From JBNNGK01 sp050268245 (GTDB taxonomy: Bacteria; Pseudomonadota; Gammaproteobacteria; Enterobacterales; Enterobacteriaceae), in assembly GCF_050268245.1 (NCBI RefSeq), contig NZ_JBNNGK010000009.1, positions 1 to 64,000 of the forward strand: DNA of 64,000 nt, read 5' to 3'. Position 1 is the stretch's first letter. Each line of letters opens with the position of its first letter. The notes below the pieces were generated by a model. That model searched no databases. It was not told where the DNA came from and was given only the letters and a program-made list of their open reading frames with translations. Of this stretch, positions 35,669 through 44,472 are shown one piece after another. The position numbers and the translations under genes are program-made.

Positions 35669-36127
35669 GTGATAGGTAATTTAAAGAATATTTTTATCGC
35701 TATTCTCAGTGGCTTTTTTCTTACCTTAATGTTTCAAGCCAACAGTGCCCTGTCTGAGAATACAACGCCCGTTGTTGCCTCCTGGGTCGCACACGGTATT
35801 GGCATGGTGGTTTCACTGCTGCTTATTATCTTGTTTGTTAAAAAAAAACCGCAAACGTTGAATAATCAACAACAAAAAATACCGAAGTGGCTATATTTCG
35901 GTGGGATACCCGGCGCATTTACCGTAATTTTAGCTACGATGGCAATGAACGGCGGTATTCCTCTCTCCAGCACGATTTCTCTTGGCTTAGTCGGCCAGTT
36001 GTTATTCGGATTTTTTGCCGATCACTTTGGTTTATTTGGTTCACAAAAACGCAGGCTGACGCGCCGAAATTTCGCAATTCTAGCGCTAATTATGTCCGGT
36101 TGTTTTCTTATTATTTATAGCCTCTAG
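35669..36127 (+). CDS. Small DMT-superfamily (YdcZ/DUF606) transporter subunit 1
   Basis: 152 residues with about five hydrophobic segments, YdcZ/DUF606 type (half-size drug/metabolite transporter). Starts at a GTG with AGG upstream. Such proteins pair as heterodimers; a second one follows after 9 bases. As the first genes of the indigoidine-type operon they probably form an inner-membrane exporter for its product. Confidence 0.82.
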   Translation: MIGNLKNIFIAILSGFFLTLMFQANSALSENTTPVVASWVAHGIGMVVSLLLIILFVKKKPQTLNNQQQKIPKWLYFGGIPGAFTVILATMAMNGGIPLSSTISLGLVGQLLFGFFADHFGLFGSQKRRLTRRNFAILALIMSGCFLIIYSL

Positions 36128-36136
36128 GATATATCC

Positions 36137-36580
36137 ATGCACTCGCTTATTTTTATTGCGTTATTGAACGGTATGATGATCAGTTCTGCCCGCGTGATTA
36201 ACGGGCAGTTGAGTTCTACTATCGGCGCTTTTCGCACCTCTTTGTGGAACCACTCCGTCGGCTTTTTATTTTTGACCTTGATGGTCGCCCTCTTTTATTG
36301 GCAGCAATTAAACCTATTTCATTGGTCGATGGTTCCAGCCTATGCATGGATCGGCGGTGGGTGTGGCGCATTGTTTGTCGCAACCAGCAGCTATGTATTT
36401 CCCAAAATGGGCGCGCTTAATACCTCCGTATTAATTATTGGCGGACAGATGTTTTCTGCGGTGTTATTTGATGTGATTAGCCAAGGTGGCGGCTATCATC
36501 TTATCCGGCTGTTGGGCGTAGGGCTGATAACCCTCGGGATCATCCTATCGACATTAGAGAAATATCATCATGATAAATAA
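36137..36580 (+). CDS. Small DMT-superfamily (YdcZ/DUF606) transporter subunit 2
   Basis: 147 residues with five hydrophobic segments; ARVINGQLSSTIGAFRTSLWNHSVG is characteristic of this half-transporter family. Likely dimer partner of the preceding protein. Its 3' end overlaps the DUF4243 gene by 11 bases, indicating tight co-expression with the pathway enzymes. Confidence 0.82.
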   Translation: MHSLIFIALLNGMMISSARVINGQLSSTIGAFRTSLWNHSVGFLFLTLMVALFYWQQLNLFHWSMVPAYAWIGGGCGALFVATSSYVFPKMGALNTSVLIIGGQMFSAVLFDVISQGGGYHLIRLLGVGLITLGIILSTLEKYHHDK

Positions 36581-37751
36581 GCTGTTAGCAGATCAACAAT
36601 ACGATATCGAATTCAACGGCCATTTAACCAATCATGTCAAACATGCGGTGATTGCTTTGGCAGGCTTGGGTGTCGCGGAACAACGTATTGTCTGGTACTA
36701 CCAACGCTACGCCAAGATGACGCCTTACGGCATGGGGCTGGAACCACCAAGAGCCGCCAAGCACCAGATTGACGCGACAAACTGGCGCAGCCTATTGGGA
36801 AAACGTAGCAGCTTCAGTGCCTATCGTGATTTTTTCCTGCAAGCGCTACGCCAACACGGGCGAGAAAAAACCCTGGCGACCTATATGCCAGAGCTGCTCG
36901 CCGGTTGGGTTGGCTCACTGACGCACGGCACCATTCATCTGGGTTGGGCATTGTTGGTCGAACATGAAGAGATGATCGCCGAAGGTCTGGCGTATATGGC
37001 TTACTCTTATGTGCCATGCCATGGCCATCGCGCCCAGCCTGATACACAATGCCAAGAAACGACGGCTTTCGACTCTATTTTGCGCTTAGCGCACCACTGG
37101 CAAGCGCATCGAGAAGAGATGCTGGCATGGCAGACGGCGGCCATTGAAACGCCTGCCGCCGAAATCACAGCCTGCATTCATCCCGAACTGCAGCGTTCCG
37201 GTCTGCAATACCGCATTGCCTGTGTGCTGTATTTGGGGCATGAGGAAATTTATCGCCAACCCGCCTGGCTGACGAATCAACCTTCGGAGCTGGCTTGGTC
37301 GCAACTCTATCAGGCGGTTACGCTGATCTATTTGAGCAAACCGGGGAACTTCCTGCTATTGCACCTGTTGACGTCGCTGCTGGCGATGGAGCAAATCGCC
37401 AAATACTTACCTGAGAAAGATGTGCAGAACGTGTTGAATTGTTATTGGGTCGGTATGCAATGCATGTTGTTTGCTACCAATAATTTGGCGCAACCCGATA
37501 AGTTAGCCGCTCTCCAGCAGATTTATGCCAACAGTCATGACGACATCGACGATCCGCTCTGGGAGCGCGAATGGCAACAACTCACCGCGCGTGCGGTAGA
37601 GGAAGAAGAAGAACATAATCCCAAATTAGTTTATGTGATGAAGCGCTTGTGGCTGCGCACAAGATGCAGCCTGTATCGCGCGGCTGCACACCAGTTTACC
37701 GCCACGCCTGAATTGCCGCCGTCGTTTGAACACGCGCCAAATCTGGATTAA
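36570..37751 (+). CDS. DUF4243 (questin-oxidase-like) protein
   Basis: 393 residues with the helical DUF4243/questin-oxidase-like pattern: His-rich segments FNGHLTNHVKHAVIALAGLG, LAGWVGSLTHGTIHLGWAL and LLHLLTSLLAMEQI. Fungal relatives open a quinone ring, but bacterial members recur next to indigoidine-type NRPS genes, and DUF4243 is linked to minimycin loci as far as I recall. Several conserved His could bind metal or substrate. It probably acts on the aminated uracil-like or diketopyridine intermediate; this is inference. Confidence 0.78.
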   Translation: MINKLLADQQYDIEFNGHLTNHVKHAVIALAGLGVAEQRIVWYYQRYAKMTPYGMGLEPPRAAKHQIDATNWRSLLGKRSSFSAYRDFFLQALRQHGREKTLATYMPELLAGWVGSLTHGTIHLGWALLVEHEEMIAEGLAYMAYSYVPCHGHRAQPDTQCQETTAFDSILRLAHHWQAHREEMLAWQTAAIETPAAEITACIHPELQRSGLQYRIACVLYLGHEEIYRQPAWLTNQPSELAWSQLYQAVTLIYLSKPGNFLLLHLLTSLLAMEQIAKYLPEKDVQNVLNCYWVGMQCMLFATNNLAQPDKLAALQQIYANSHDDIDDPLWEREWQQLTARAVEEEEEHNPKLVYVMKRLWLRTRCSLYRAAAHQFTATPELPPSFEHAPNLD

Positions 37752-37763
37752 GAGACAAATAAT

Positions 37764-38180
37764 ATGCACAGTGCCCCAACCGCAAAAATTATCGATAAAT
37801 TAGGCTGGATTTATATCCAAGATAAAAAAATCCTGATGGCACGTTCACATAATAAGAGCGCTTATTATATTCCCGGCGGTAAACGTGAGGCGGGAGAAAG
37901 TGATAACGACGCGTTAATCAGAGAAATAAAAGAAGAACTCTCCGTGGCATTAATCAGCGACAGCATCACGCCAATGGGCGAATTTCAAGGGCAAGCGGAC
38001 GGCAAAACCGCGGGGGTGTGGGTTAATATTCGCTGTTTCAGCGCCGCATTTAGCGGTGAAATTAAACCCGATGCAGAAATTGCCGAAGTGGCATGGCTCG
38101 ATTCGACGGATGAGCACCGCTGCTCCGCCGTCGCGGTAAAAGTATTAAACGCATTAAAAGAGATGCATTTAATAAACTGA
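37764..38180 (+). CDS. Nudix hydrolase
   Basis: 138 residues with the Nudix box GGKREAGESDNDALIREIKEEL; the final Gly of the box is Ser. Hydrolyses nucleoside diphosphate-X compounds with Mg2+. It lies 12 bases after the DUF4243 gene, so it is probably part of the operon, perhaps cleaning up toxic nucleotide analogues. Substrate unknown. Confidence 0.88.
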   Translation: MHSAPTAKIIDKLGWIYIQDKKILMARSHNKSAYYIPGGKREAGESDNDALIREIKEELSVALISDSITPMGEFQGQADGKTAGVWVNIRCFSAAFSGEIKPDAEIAEVAWLDSTDEHRCSAVAVKVLNALKEMHLIN

Positions 38181-38205
38181 ATAACTCATACGGTTCTTTT
38201 AATAT

Positions 38206-38220
38206 TATCCGTAACGGATA
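38206..38220. promoter_or_regulatory. 15-bp palindrome between Nudix and UPRT genes
   Basis: TATCCGTAACGGATA, a perfect palindrome around a central A, 115 bases before the UPRT start. Could be an operator of an internal promoter or a short hairpin; no T-run follows. Confidence 0.35.
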
Positions 38221-38335
38221 CCTTAAATAATTCATGTTGCAGCGCGGGCAAACGGTTGCCCTGATGCGTTTCCACGCGTCGGGGTTCCCGCCTGCGGATT
38301 AATGCGTACCGGTTAACGTTAACGAGGAGTGGTTG

Positions 38336-38986
38336 ATGAAGCATCCTAATATCCATGTACTGCCCCCGAGTGATTACCTGACATATTTACATACCAAAAT
38401 TCGAAATAATCAGGCAGAGCATGATTGCTTTGAATATTACAGCGATCAACTGTTACGCCAATTGCTGGTCAACGCCGCCGCGTTACTGCCCTATGAAAAA
38501 CAGGACGTGATTACCCCGATTGGCGAAACCTATGCAGGATTAAGGTTAGCCCGTGGCGTCTGCGGTGTATCGGTTATTCGCGCCGGAGAAAGCTTTGAAG
38601 GCGAGTATCGCCGCATGTTTTCCAGCCAGCCGATAGGGAAAATACTGATCCAGCGTAATCCCGACACCAAGCAGCCCAAATATTTCTATTCTCACTTCCC
38701 TGACGATATTGCCGAACGTTCAATCTTGCTATTTGAACCGATGCTGGCCACCGGCGGTTCACTGATCATGGCGATAGAAACGCTGCAAAAGCGCGGAGTA
38801 CCGGTGGAAAATATATGCGTCGTCAATGTATTGGCATCGCCAAGCGGCGTTAAACGTTTATTTGACCGCTATCCGACGATCCAATTTGTGACCTCATCGA
38901 TTGAGCAAGGCTTATCAGAGCAAGCCTTTATGAAGCCGGGTATTGGTGACTTTGGTGACCGTTATTTTGGCACGCGGCACGGCTAA
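38336..38986 (+). CDS. Uracil phosphoribosyltransferase-like protein
   Basis: 216 residues from the ATG at 38336 with GAGGAG upstream. PRPP loop EPMLATGGSL (D to E at the first position compared with Upp) and uracil-binding motif GIGDFGDRYFGT are present. It makes UMP or an analogue from the base plus PRPP. It differs from housekeeping Upp at the N-terminus, so it is probably a pathway paralogue. In the minimycin locus a UPRT is reported, from memory, to take part in self-resistance by competing at the uridine/minimycin level; a similar role here is inferred. Confidence 0.88.
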   Translation: MKHPNIHVLPPSDYLTYLHTKIRNNQAEHDCFEYYSDQLLRQLLVNAAALLPYEKQDVITPIGETYAGLRLARGVCGVSVIRAGESFEGEYRRMFSSQPIGKILIQRNPDTKQPKYFYSHFPDDIAERSILLFEPMLATGGSLIMAIETLQKRGVPVENICVVNVLASPSGVKRLFDRYPTIQFVTSSIEQGLSEQAFMKPGIGDFGDRYFGTRHG

Positions 38987-39047
38987 ATCATGGCTCCCAC
39001 GCGCTCCTACACTCGCACTCCCCCACCATAAGGAAACGATACGTACT

Positions 39048-39272
39048 ATGCCACATGTAAAAATTCAGCACTTCCCCGTTTCGCTATCAGAAACGGCGCA
39101 ACACACGCTCGCAGAGGACATTGCACAGGCCATAACCCGCGCATTTGGCTGCCGTGCCAATGTCGTCTCCATCGCGCTGGAAGCGGTATCGCCGGATGAT
39201 TGGCAAGAGCAGGTTTATCGCCCGGAAATAGAAAATAAAAAAGACGGTTTGATTAAACAACCTAATTATTAA
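39048..39272 (+). CDS. Tautomerase superfamily (4-OT/PptA-like) protein
   Basis: 74 residues starting Met-Pro (MPHVKIQHFP), so the catalytic Pro1 is available after Met removal. Resembles E. coli PptA, including SIALEAVSPDDWQEQVY. Likely trimeric or dimeric and cytosolic. It lies in the indigoidine-type set between UPRT and phosphatase. AAGGA stands rather far (about 15 bases) upstream. Keto-enol or imine-enamine tautomerisation of a pathway intermediate is possible. Confidence 0.82.
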   Translation: MPHVKIQHFPVSLSETAQHTLAEDIAQAITRAFGCRANVVSIALEAVSPDDWQEQVYRPEIENKKDGLIKQPNY

Positions 39273-39326
39273 CCACGCCCAATATCGCTACGGCTTCCAG
39301 CCCAGTGTGTATGGGATAGTAAGAAG

Positions 39327-40010
39327 ATGGCATCCATGAAACCTCATCTTAGCGTGATTATGTTTGACCTTGACGGCACCCTGTTTGATACAGCGACGGC
39401 GATTGTTTCTGCCTTTCGCGCCACGTTTCAGCAGTTGCAGTTACCACAGCCAGCGCATGACGAACAGATTCGCGAAACGATCGGCCTGCCGTTGGAAAGC
39501 GCCTTTATGCAGCTTTTGCCGCCGGAGGCTGCCCCTCAGGCCGTCAATGACTGCGTGGCCGAGTATCTGCGGCAATTCCAGACGCTGATTTTACCCATGG
39601 CGCCCTCACTGTTATTTCCCGGCGTTGCCAGCGGGTTAGCACAGTTAAAACAATCCGGTTTTCGTCTCGCGGTCACCACCAACAAGTTCGCCCGCAGTGC
39701 GAATGCCTTATTAGCCGCGGCGGGGATTGCGACGTTGTTCGATGTCGTGGTGTGCGCAGACCAAGTTGCGAATAAAAAACCGGCGCCGGAATCGGGTGAC
39801 CGCATACTGGCACACTATCGGGCCAAGGCTGAACACGCGGTGATGGTCGGTGACACCACGCACGATATTTTGATGGCACATCAGGTCGGTTGCCCGGCGA
39901 TCGCCGTGGATTACGGTATTCAAAACCGTGAGGTATTAGCGGCGGCGGAACCCCAAGTTATTTTCAGCACGTTTTCAGACGTCGTGGCGTGGTGTCAGCA
40001 AAGGGCGTGA
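39327..40010 (+). CDS. indB: HAD-superfamily phosphatase, IndB-like
   Basis: 227 residues with all four HAD motifs: FDLDGTLFDT, VTTNK, KKPAPE and MVGDTTHDI. The cap type is the phosphoglycolate/pseudouridine-5'-phosphatase type. IndB-like HAD phosphatases accompany IndA and IndC in indigoidine loci and probably dephosphorylate a (pseudo)uridine-type nucleotide. The ATG at 39327 is used; a second at 39336 is possible. Confidence 0.82.
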   Translation: MASMKPHLSVIMFDLDGTLFDTATAIVSAFRATFQQLQLPQPAHDEQIRETIGLPLESAFMQLLPPEAAPQAVNDCVAEYLRQFQTLILPMAPSLLFPGVASGLAQLKQSGFRLAVTTNKFARSANALLAAAGIATLFDVVVCADQVANKKPAPESGDRILAHYRAKAEHAVMVGDTTHDILMAHQVGCPAIAVDYGIQNREVLAAAEPQVIFSTFSDVVAWCQQRA

Positions 40011-40622
40011 GCCAATAAACTTACGTCCCATCGTGTTGTTTCAGATGAAAATAGTCAACGCTAAAGCGTGTCGTACTTTCACGTTTATTTAGGCCTCTGT
40101 CGACATCAATACCCGACAGTCATTTTTATTTATTTAATTTGCTGGGAAGTAATTATCGACTATCGACACTGAGTGAATGACCGAGGCATTAAAACCCTGT
40201 CTAAATACGGACGTTGTTTCTCTAAAGCGCATAAGCGTTGAGAAAAATGCATAACGGAATTGATGTTCCGCGGGGCCGCAGTAGACGTAATCGTTGCCAT
40301 GATAAACACACTGTTCCAGACATGAATCTGGCGCAGTGCATTGTTACGGCAAAAATAACGCCAGTTGCAGCGGTTATTACCGTCTGTTAACTGACAAATA
40401 TTAACGCTTAAAAAGGGTGGAATGCTGAAAAGCTGCAAGGATAACTATAGCGATAACAACGATAGAATAAGCCGTGACGCACCCAGCCTTGATGTTATTG
40501 AGCATGGCGATCGCCTGCGACCTCATCAAGACGGGCAGTTACAGAGGAATAAAGCCTGAAATCTGTCGTCACGATCAACGCTAACGAAATCTTTGCAAAG
40601 GGGATGCATTCATAACGTTATC
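40011..40622. other. Intergenic region with probable terminator, upstream of indC
   Basis: 612 bases without a gene. A stem CTGTCG/CGACAG at 40097-40119 followed by a T-rich run to 40135 is a likely weak terminator for the preceding operon. The right part must carry the indC promoter; AAAGGGG lies at 40598. A tiny ATG frame of three codons (40604) ends before the indC ATG and may influence its translation. Confidence 0.45.
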
Positions 40623-43600
40623 ATGGGAAATTCGGCTGGATTATTTGAACAGCTTGCTCAACACATTCATCAACGGCCCGACGCCATTGCCGTACAAGAC
40701 GCAGATGGGGTACTCAATTATCAAGAGTTCCATCATCATATTATGAGTATTTCCGCCTGCCTACGGCAGGCGGTTAATACGGACACAGCGTGTATCGGGT
40801 TATTCTGCGAACCCTCCACGTTATTAATCAGTGGCGCTTGGGGTATTTTAGCCACCGGTTATGCCTATTTGCCGCTAGCGCCGGAATATCCTGAAGAACG
40901 GCTGCGTTATATGATAGCCGACTCATCGGTGAAGGTTATTTTTTGCCAATATCATCTTAAAGAACAATTGCAGGCGCTGGTCGAGCATGACGTCACGATT
41001 ATTACCGACAACGATATTCCTTACCTGTCTGACGTTCCCGCCCCAGCGTTACCGACTCCAAAGGCCGCGCTTGCCGCTACGGAGCGCTTAGCCTACGTGA
41101 TTTACACCTCCGGCAGCTCTGGTAAACCTAAAGGTGTGATGGTCAATTATCACAATATATCCAGCCATATGCGCTACCTGCGTCAGCAATTTGCGTTTGA
41201 TAAGCACAGTAAAATCCTGCAAAAAACGCCGATGAGCTTTGACGCCGCGCAGTGGGAGATCCTCGCCCCGGCCTTCGGCTGTACCGTCGTGGTGGCTCCG
41301 AAAGAGTGTTACCGCGATCCCGATATGATGGTGGCTACGCTGTTGCGCCATCAAATTACTTGCCTGCAATGTGTGCCGACGCTGTTACAAGCCTTGGTCG
41401 ATCAGCCGTTGTTACAGGATTGCCAAGCGTTAACCCAGGTCTTTTGCGGCGGCGAAATTCTGACGCGAAACCTGGCACTGCAGTTCTTCCAAAGCCGGCC
41501 ACAGACCAGCCTGATCAATCTTTATGGCCCGACGGAATGCACCATCAATGCGTCGGTTCACCGGGTGAATAGCGCGACGCTGGCACAGTCTCCGGATGCG
41601 ATTTCGATCGGGCGTCCAGTGGATGACACGCGTTTTTATGTACTCGATGCCCACCGTCAGCGAGTGGCTGCGGGCGAAAAAGGTGAGCTGTATATTTCCG
41701 GCGCGCAGATAGCCAATGGCTATTTACAGCGCCCAGAACTGACGGCGGAAAAATTCGTACCCAACCCATTTCCCCACGATGCTGAACACGCCCGGCTTTA
41801 CCGCACTGGCGATATTGTGTATCAGGATGGCGCTGGCGACTATCACTTTGCCGGTCGCGCTGATAACCAGATCAAGCTGCGCGGCTACCGTATTGAACTG
41901 GACGAAATCCGTCTGGCGATTGAACGTCACCAATGGGTGAAAAGAGCCGCGGTGGTGGTGAACGAAGATAAACGCACGCACTATCAAAACCTGATCGCCT
42001 GCGTTGAGCTAGATCCCCAACATGCCGCCTTGATGGATCAAGGCAAGCACAGCGAACATCACCAATCAAAAGCCAGCAGGCAGCAAGTCAAAGCACAATT
42101 GTCCAACGCAGGCTGCCGCAGCGAGGCGGAGTGCCAGACGCTCGCAGAGCTAACCCTTCCCGGCGAACAAGCCACACCGCAACAACGTTATCTGGCATTT
42201 AGTCGCAAAAGTTATCGTTTCTTTGAGGGCAGCACACCGGTAAACGAGGCGCAATTATTAACGCTCCTGGCGCGCCAACCGCAGGCGGTACAGAGCAATC
42301 AACTGGATGCGCTGTCGGTAAACGACTTTGGCTGTTTGATGCGTAACTTTGGCCAATTCACCAGTGAAAACCGCCTATTACCAAAATATGCCTATGCCTC
42401 ACCCGGCGCGCTCTATTCGGTACAGATGTATGTGGAAATTCATCGTCTGTTTGGCTGGCCGGCAGGGATCTACTATTACCACCCTGCCCGTCACCGCCTG
42501 TACCGCCTCTGCTCCGTGTCAGAACAGAGCACTCCCAGCCTTAAGATCCACTTTGTCGGCAAACGCGCCGCGATCGATCACGTTTACCACAACAATATTC
42601 AAGAAGTTTTAGAAATGGAAGCGGGCCATATGTTGGGGCTATTTGACGAACTGCTGCCAGAATATGGTTTACAAATGGCCGAGGAAACGCGCCCCAGCAC
42701 GCTACCAACGTGGTATGACGGCGCATCCTGTGACTTCTATCTGGGCGATTACCGCATTCAACCTGCCGATACGCATACAGACGCCAGTGCATCAGGCGAG
42801 CATCCTGAGCTTTTTGTTCAGGTGCAGGGGAAAGGCGTGGTCGATATGCTTCCTGGGCTTTATCACTATCGTCAGGGGAAGCTGCATTTTCTGGATGAAA
42901 CGATGCTGGCTCGTCATCACGTCATCGCGATCAATCAGCAAGTCTATCAGCGCGCCGCCTTTGGCATCATGATGGTGAATAACCATAACGATATCGCCCG
43001 TCATTACATCACGCTGGGGCGTACGTTGCACCGCCTACAGGCCAACCCACAGGGGCTGGGGATGATGTCTGCGGGGTATAGCTCGAAAACCGGGCATGAC
43101 CTGCCCGCCGCCACCGCCATGCGGGCGATTTTGGCACGTCATGGCTTGCCACTACACAGCGGTTATTTTTGTATCGGTGGCCCGCTGAGCCAGGCACAGT
43201 TAATCCACGACGGAATGGATGAAGACCGGGTGCATATGCAAGGGCCAACAGAGATGCTCAAGGCCGATTTAGCGATGCACTTACCCCAATATATGGTGCC
43301 GAACCGCGTATTGGTGTTGGAGAAACTGCCGCTGATGGCCAACGGCAAGGTCGATCAACAAGCGCTTAATCGTCTGTACGATTGTCAGTTGAACACCGAT
43401 AAACCGGTCATTCCGCCTGAAGGTGAATTACAACAATTGCTGGCCGAGATTTGGTGCAAAGTAATGAAATGGGAAAGCGTGTCAATGGACGACGACTTTT
43501 TCGAGAGTGGCGGCAACTCACTCACCGCCGTGATGTTGATCAATCAGGTGAACAAAGCGCTGACGATCAAATTGCCGCTGCAAATACTGTTTCAAACGCC

Positions 43601-44465
43601 GACCCTGATGGCGTTAGCCCGTTGGATAGAGCGTAATGCCTTCGTTTCTGCGCCCTTGTCGCGTTTGGTGCCCTTTGCACAAAACCAGTCACCCGCAATT
43701 TTTTGCTGGCCCGGTCTGGGCGGGTATCCGTTAAGCCTAAAAACGCTCGGGGTAAACTTGAGCCACGCGCGTACCTTCTATGGCGTGCAGGCCTTGGGGA
43801 TTAACGAAGGGGAAACACCGCTTGAATCTATCCAACAGATGGCGGCGGCAGATATTGCGCAAATTCAACAGATACAGCCTCACGGGCCTTACACACTATG
43901 GGGATATTCGTTTGGGGCACGCGTTGCGTTTGAAGTTGCCTACCAGCTTGAAGCGGCTGGCCAGGCAGTGGAAGCACTCTATCTGATCGCGCCGGGATCA
44001 CCAAAAACGCAGTTCGATCGTGAGCAGGAAGGCAGCCAATCTGCCGATTTCACCAACCCCGTATTTGTAGCGATTTTGTTTTCCGTCTTTGCCCGTCAAA
44101 TCGAAGGGCCGTTACTGGAACGTTGCCTGGCGGAATGCCGCACCGAAGCCGATTTTGTTCATTTTATCTGTCAGCGTTTTCCGCAGTTACAAGCCGAACT
44201 GGTCACGCGGATTATTCATATCGTCAAAAAGACCTATGCCTTTGGCTATAACTTTGAAGAGTTGCAACAACGCAGGATCCAGGCGCCGATTACCGTTATC
44301 AAAGCGGAAGGCGACCATTACTCCGCGATCGAACATTCACCGGCACTGCAAGCCAATCCGCCACGCGTGATCCAACTTGCGGTAGACCATTATCAGCTCT
44401 TGCAGCCTCAGGGCGTTGCTCAACTGCAAGCGACACTGTTTCCCTCCGTTTCCGTTAATGTATAA
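40623..44465 (+). CDS. indC: Indigoidine synthase, NRPS A-Ox-T-TE
   Basis: 1280 residues from the ATG at 40623 (BpsA/IndC about 1280). The adenylation domain (1-480) carries YVIYTSGSSGKPKGV, LQKTPMSFDAAQWEI, LYGPTECT and RADNQIKLRGYRIE; the glutamine-activating domain of BpsA is matched almost throughout. The oxidase domain, flavin-dependent, is inserted after A8 (FGQFTSENRLLPKYAYASPGAL through SSKTGHDLPAA). The carrier has DDFFESGGNSLTAV; the thioesterase has GYSFGARVAFE and VDHYQLL. It activates L-Gln, cyclises it, oxidises it and forms 5-aminopyridine-dione, which dimerises to blue indigoidine. It should need a phosphopantetheinyl transferase encoded elsewhere. The ATG lacks a good ribosome-binding site. 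Confidence 0.96.
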   Translation: MGNSAGLFEQLAQHIHQRPDAIAVQDADGVLNYQEFHHHIMSISACLRQAVNTDTACIGLFCEPSTLLISGAWGILATGYAYLPLAPEYPEERLRYMIADSSVKVIFCQYHLKEQLQALVEHDVTIITDNDIPYLSDVPAPALPTPKAALAATERLAYVIYTSGSSGKPKGVMVNYHNISSHMRYLRQQFAFDKHSKILQKTPMSFDAAQWEILAPAFGCTVVVAPKECYRDPDMMVATLLRHQITCLQCVPTLLQALVDQPLLQDCQALTQVFCGGEILTRNLALQFFQSRPQTSLINLYGPTECTINASVHRVNSATLAQSPDAISIGRPVDDTRFYVLDAHRQRVAAGEKGELYISGAQIANGYLQRPELTAEKFVPNPFPHDAEHARLYRTGDIVYQDGAGDYHFAGRADNQIKLRGYRIELDEIRLAIERHQWVKRAAVVVNEDKRTHYQNLIACVELDPQHAALMDQGKHSEHHQSKASRQQVKAQLSNAGCRSEAECQTLAELTLPGEQATPQQRYLAFSRKSYRFFEGSTPVNEAQLLTLLARQPQAVQSNQLDALSVNDFGCLMRNFGQFTSENRLLPKYAYASPGALYSVQMYVEIHRLFGWPAGIYYYHPARHRLYRLCSVSEQSTPSLKIHFVGKRAAIDHVYHNNIQEVLEMEAGHMLGLFDELLPEYGLQMAEETRPSTLPTWYDGASCDFYLGDYRIQPADTHTDASASGEHPELFVQVQGKGVVDMLPGLYHYRQGKLHFLDETMLARHHVIAINQQVYQRAAFGIMMVNNHNDIARHYITLGRTLHRLQANPQGLGMMSAGYSSKTGHDLPAATAMRAILARHGLPLHSGYFCIGGPLSQAQLIHDGMDEDRVHMQGPTEMLKADLAMHLPQYMVPNRVLVLEKLPLMANGKVDQQALNRLYDCQLNTDKPVIPPEGELQQLLAEIWCKVMKWESVSMDDDFFESGGNSLTAVMLINQVNKALTIKLPLQILFQTPTLMALARWIERNAFVSAPLSRLVPFAQNQSPAIFCWPGLGGYPLSLKTLGVNLSHARTFYGVQALGINEGETPLESIQQMAAADIAQIQQIQPHGPYTLWGYSFGARVAFEVAYQLEAAGQAVEALYLIAPGSPKTQFDREQEGSQSADFTNPVFVAILFSVFARQIEGPLLERCLAECRTEADFVHFICQRFPQLQAELVTRIIHIVKKTYAFGYNFEELQQRRIQAPITVIKAEGDHYSAIEHSPALQANPPRVIQLAVDHYQLLQPQGVAQLQATLFPSVSVNV

Positions 44466-44472
44466 GTGAGCC

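Noticed and set aside
40160..40438. 92-residue minus-strand frame upstream of indC
   Set aside because: No family resemblance and no ribosome-binding site; more likely promoter DNA.
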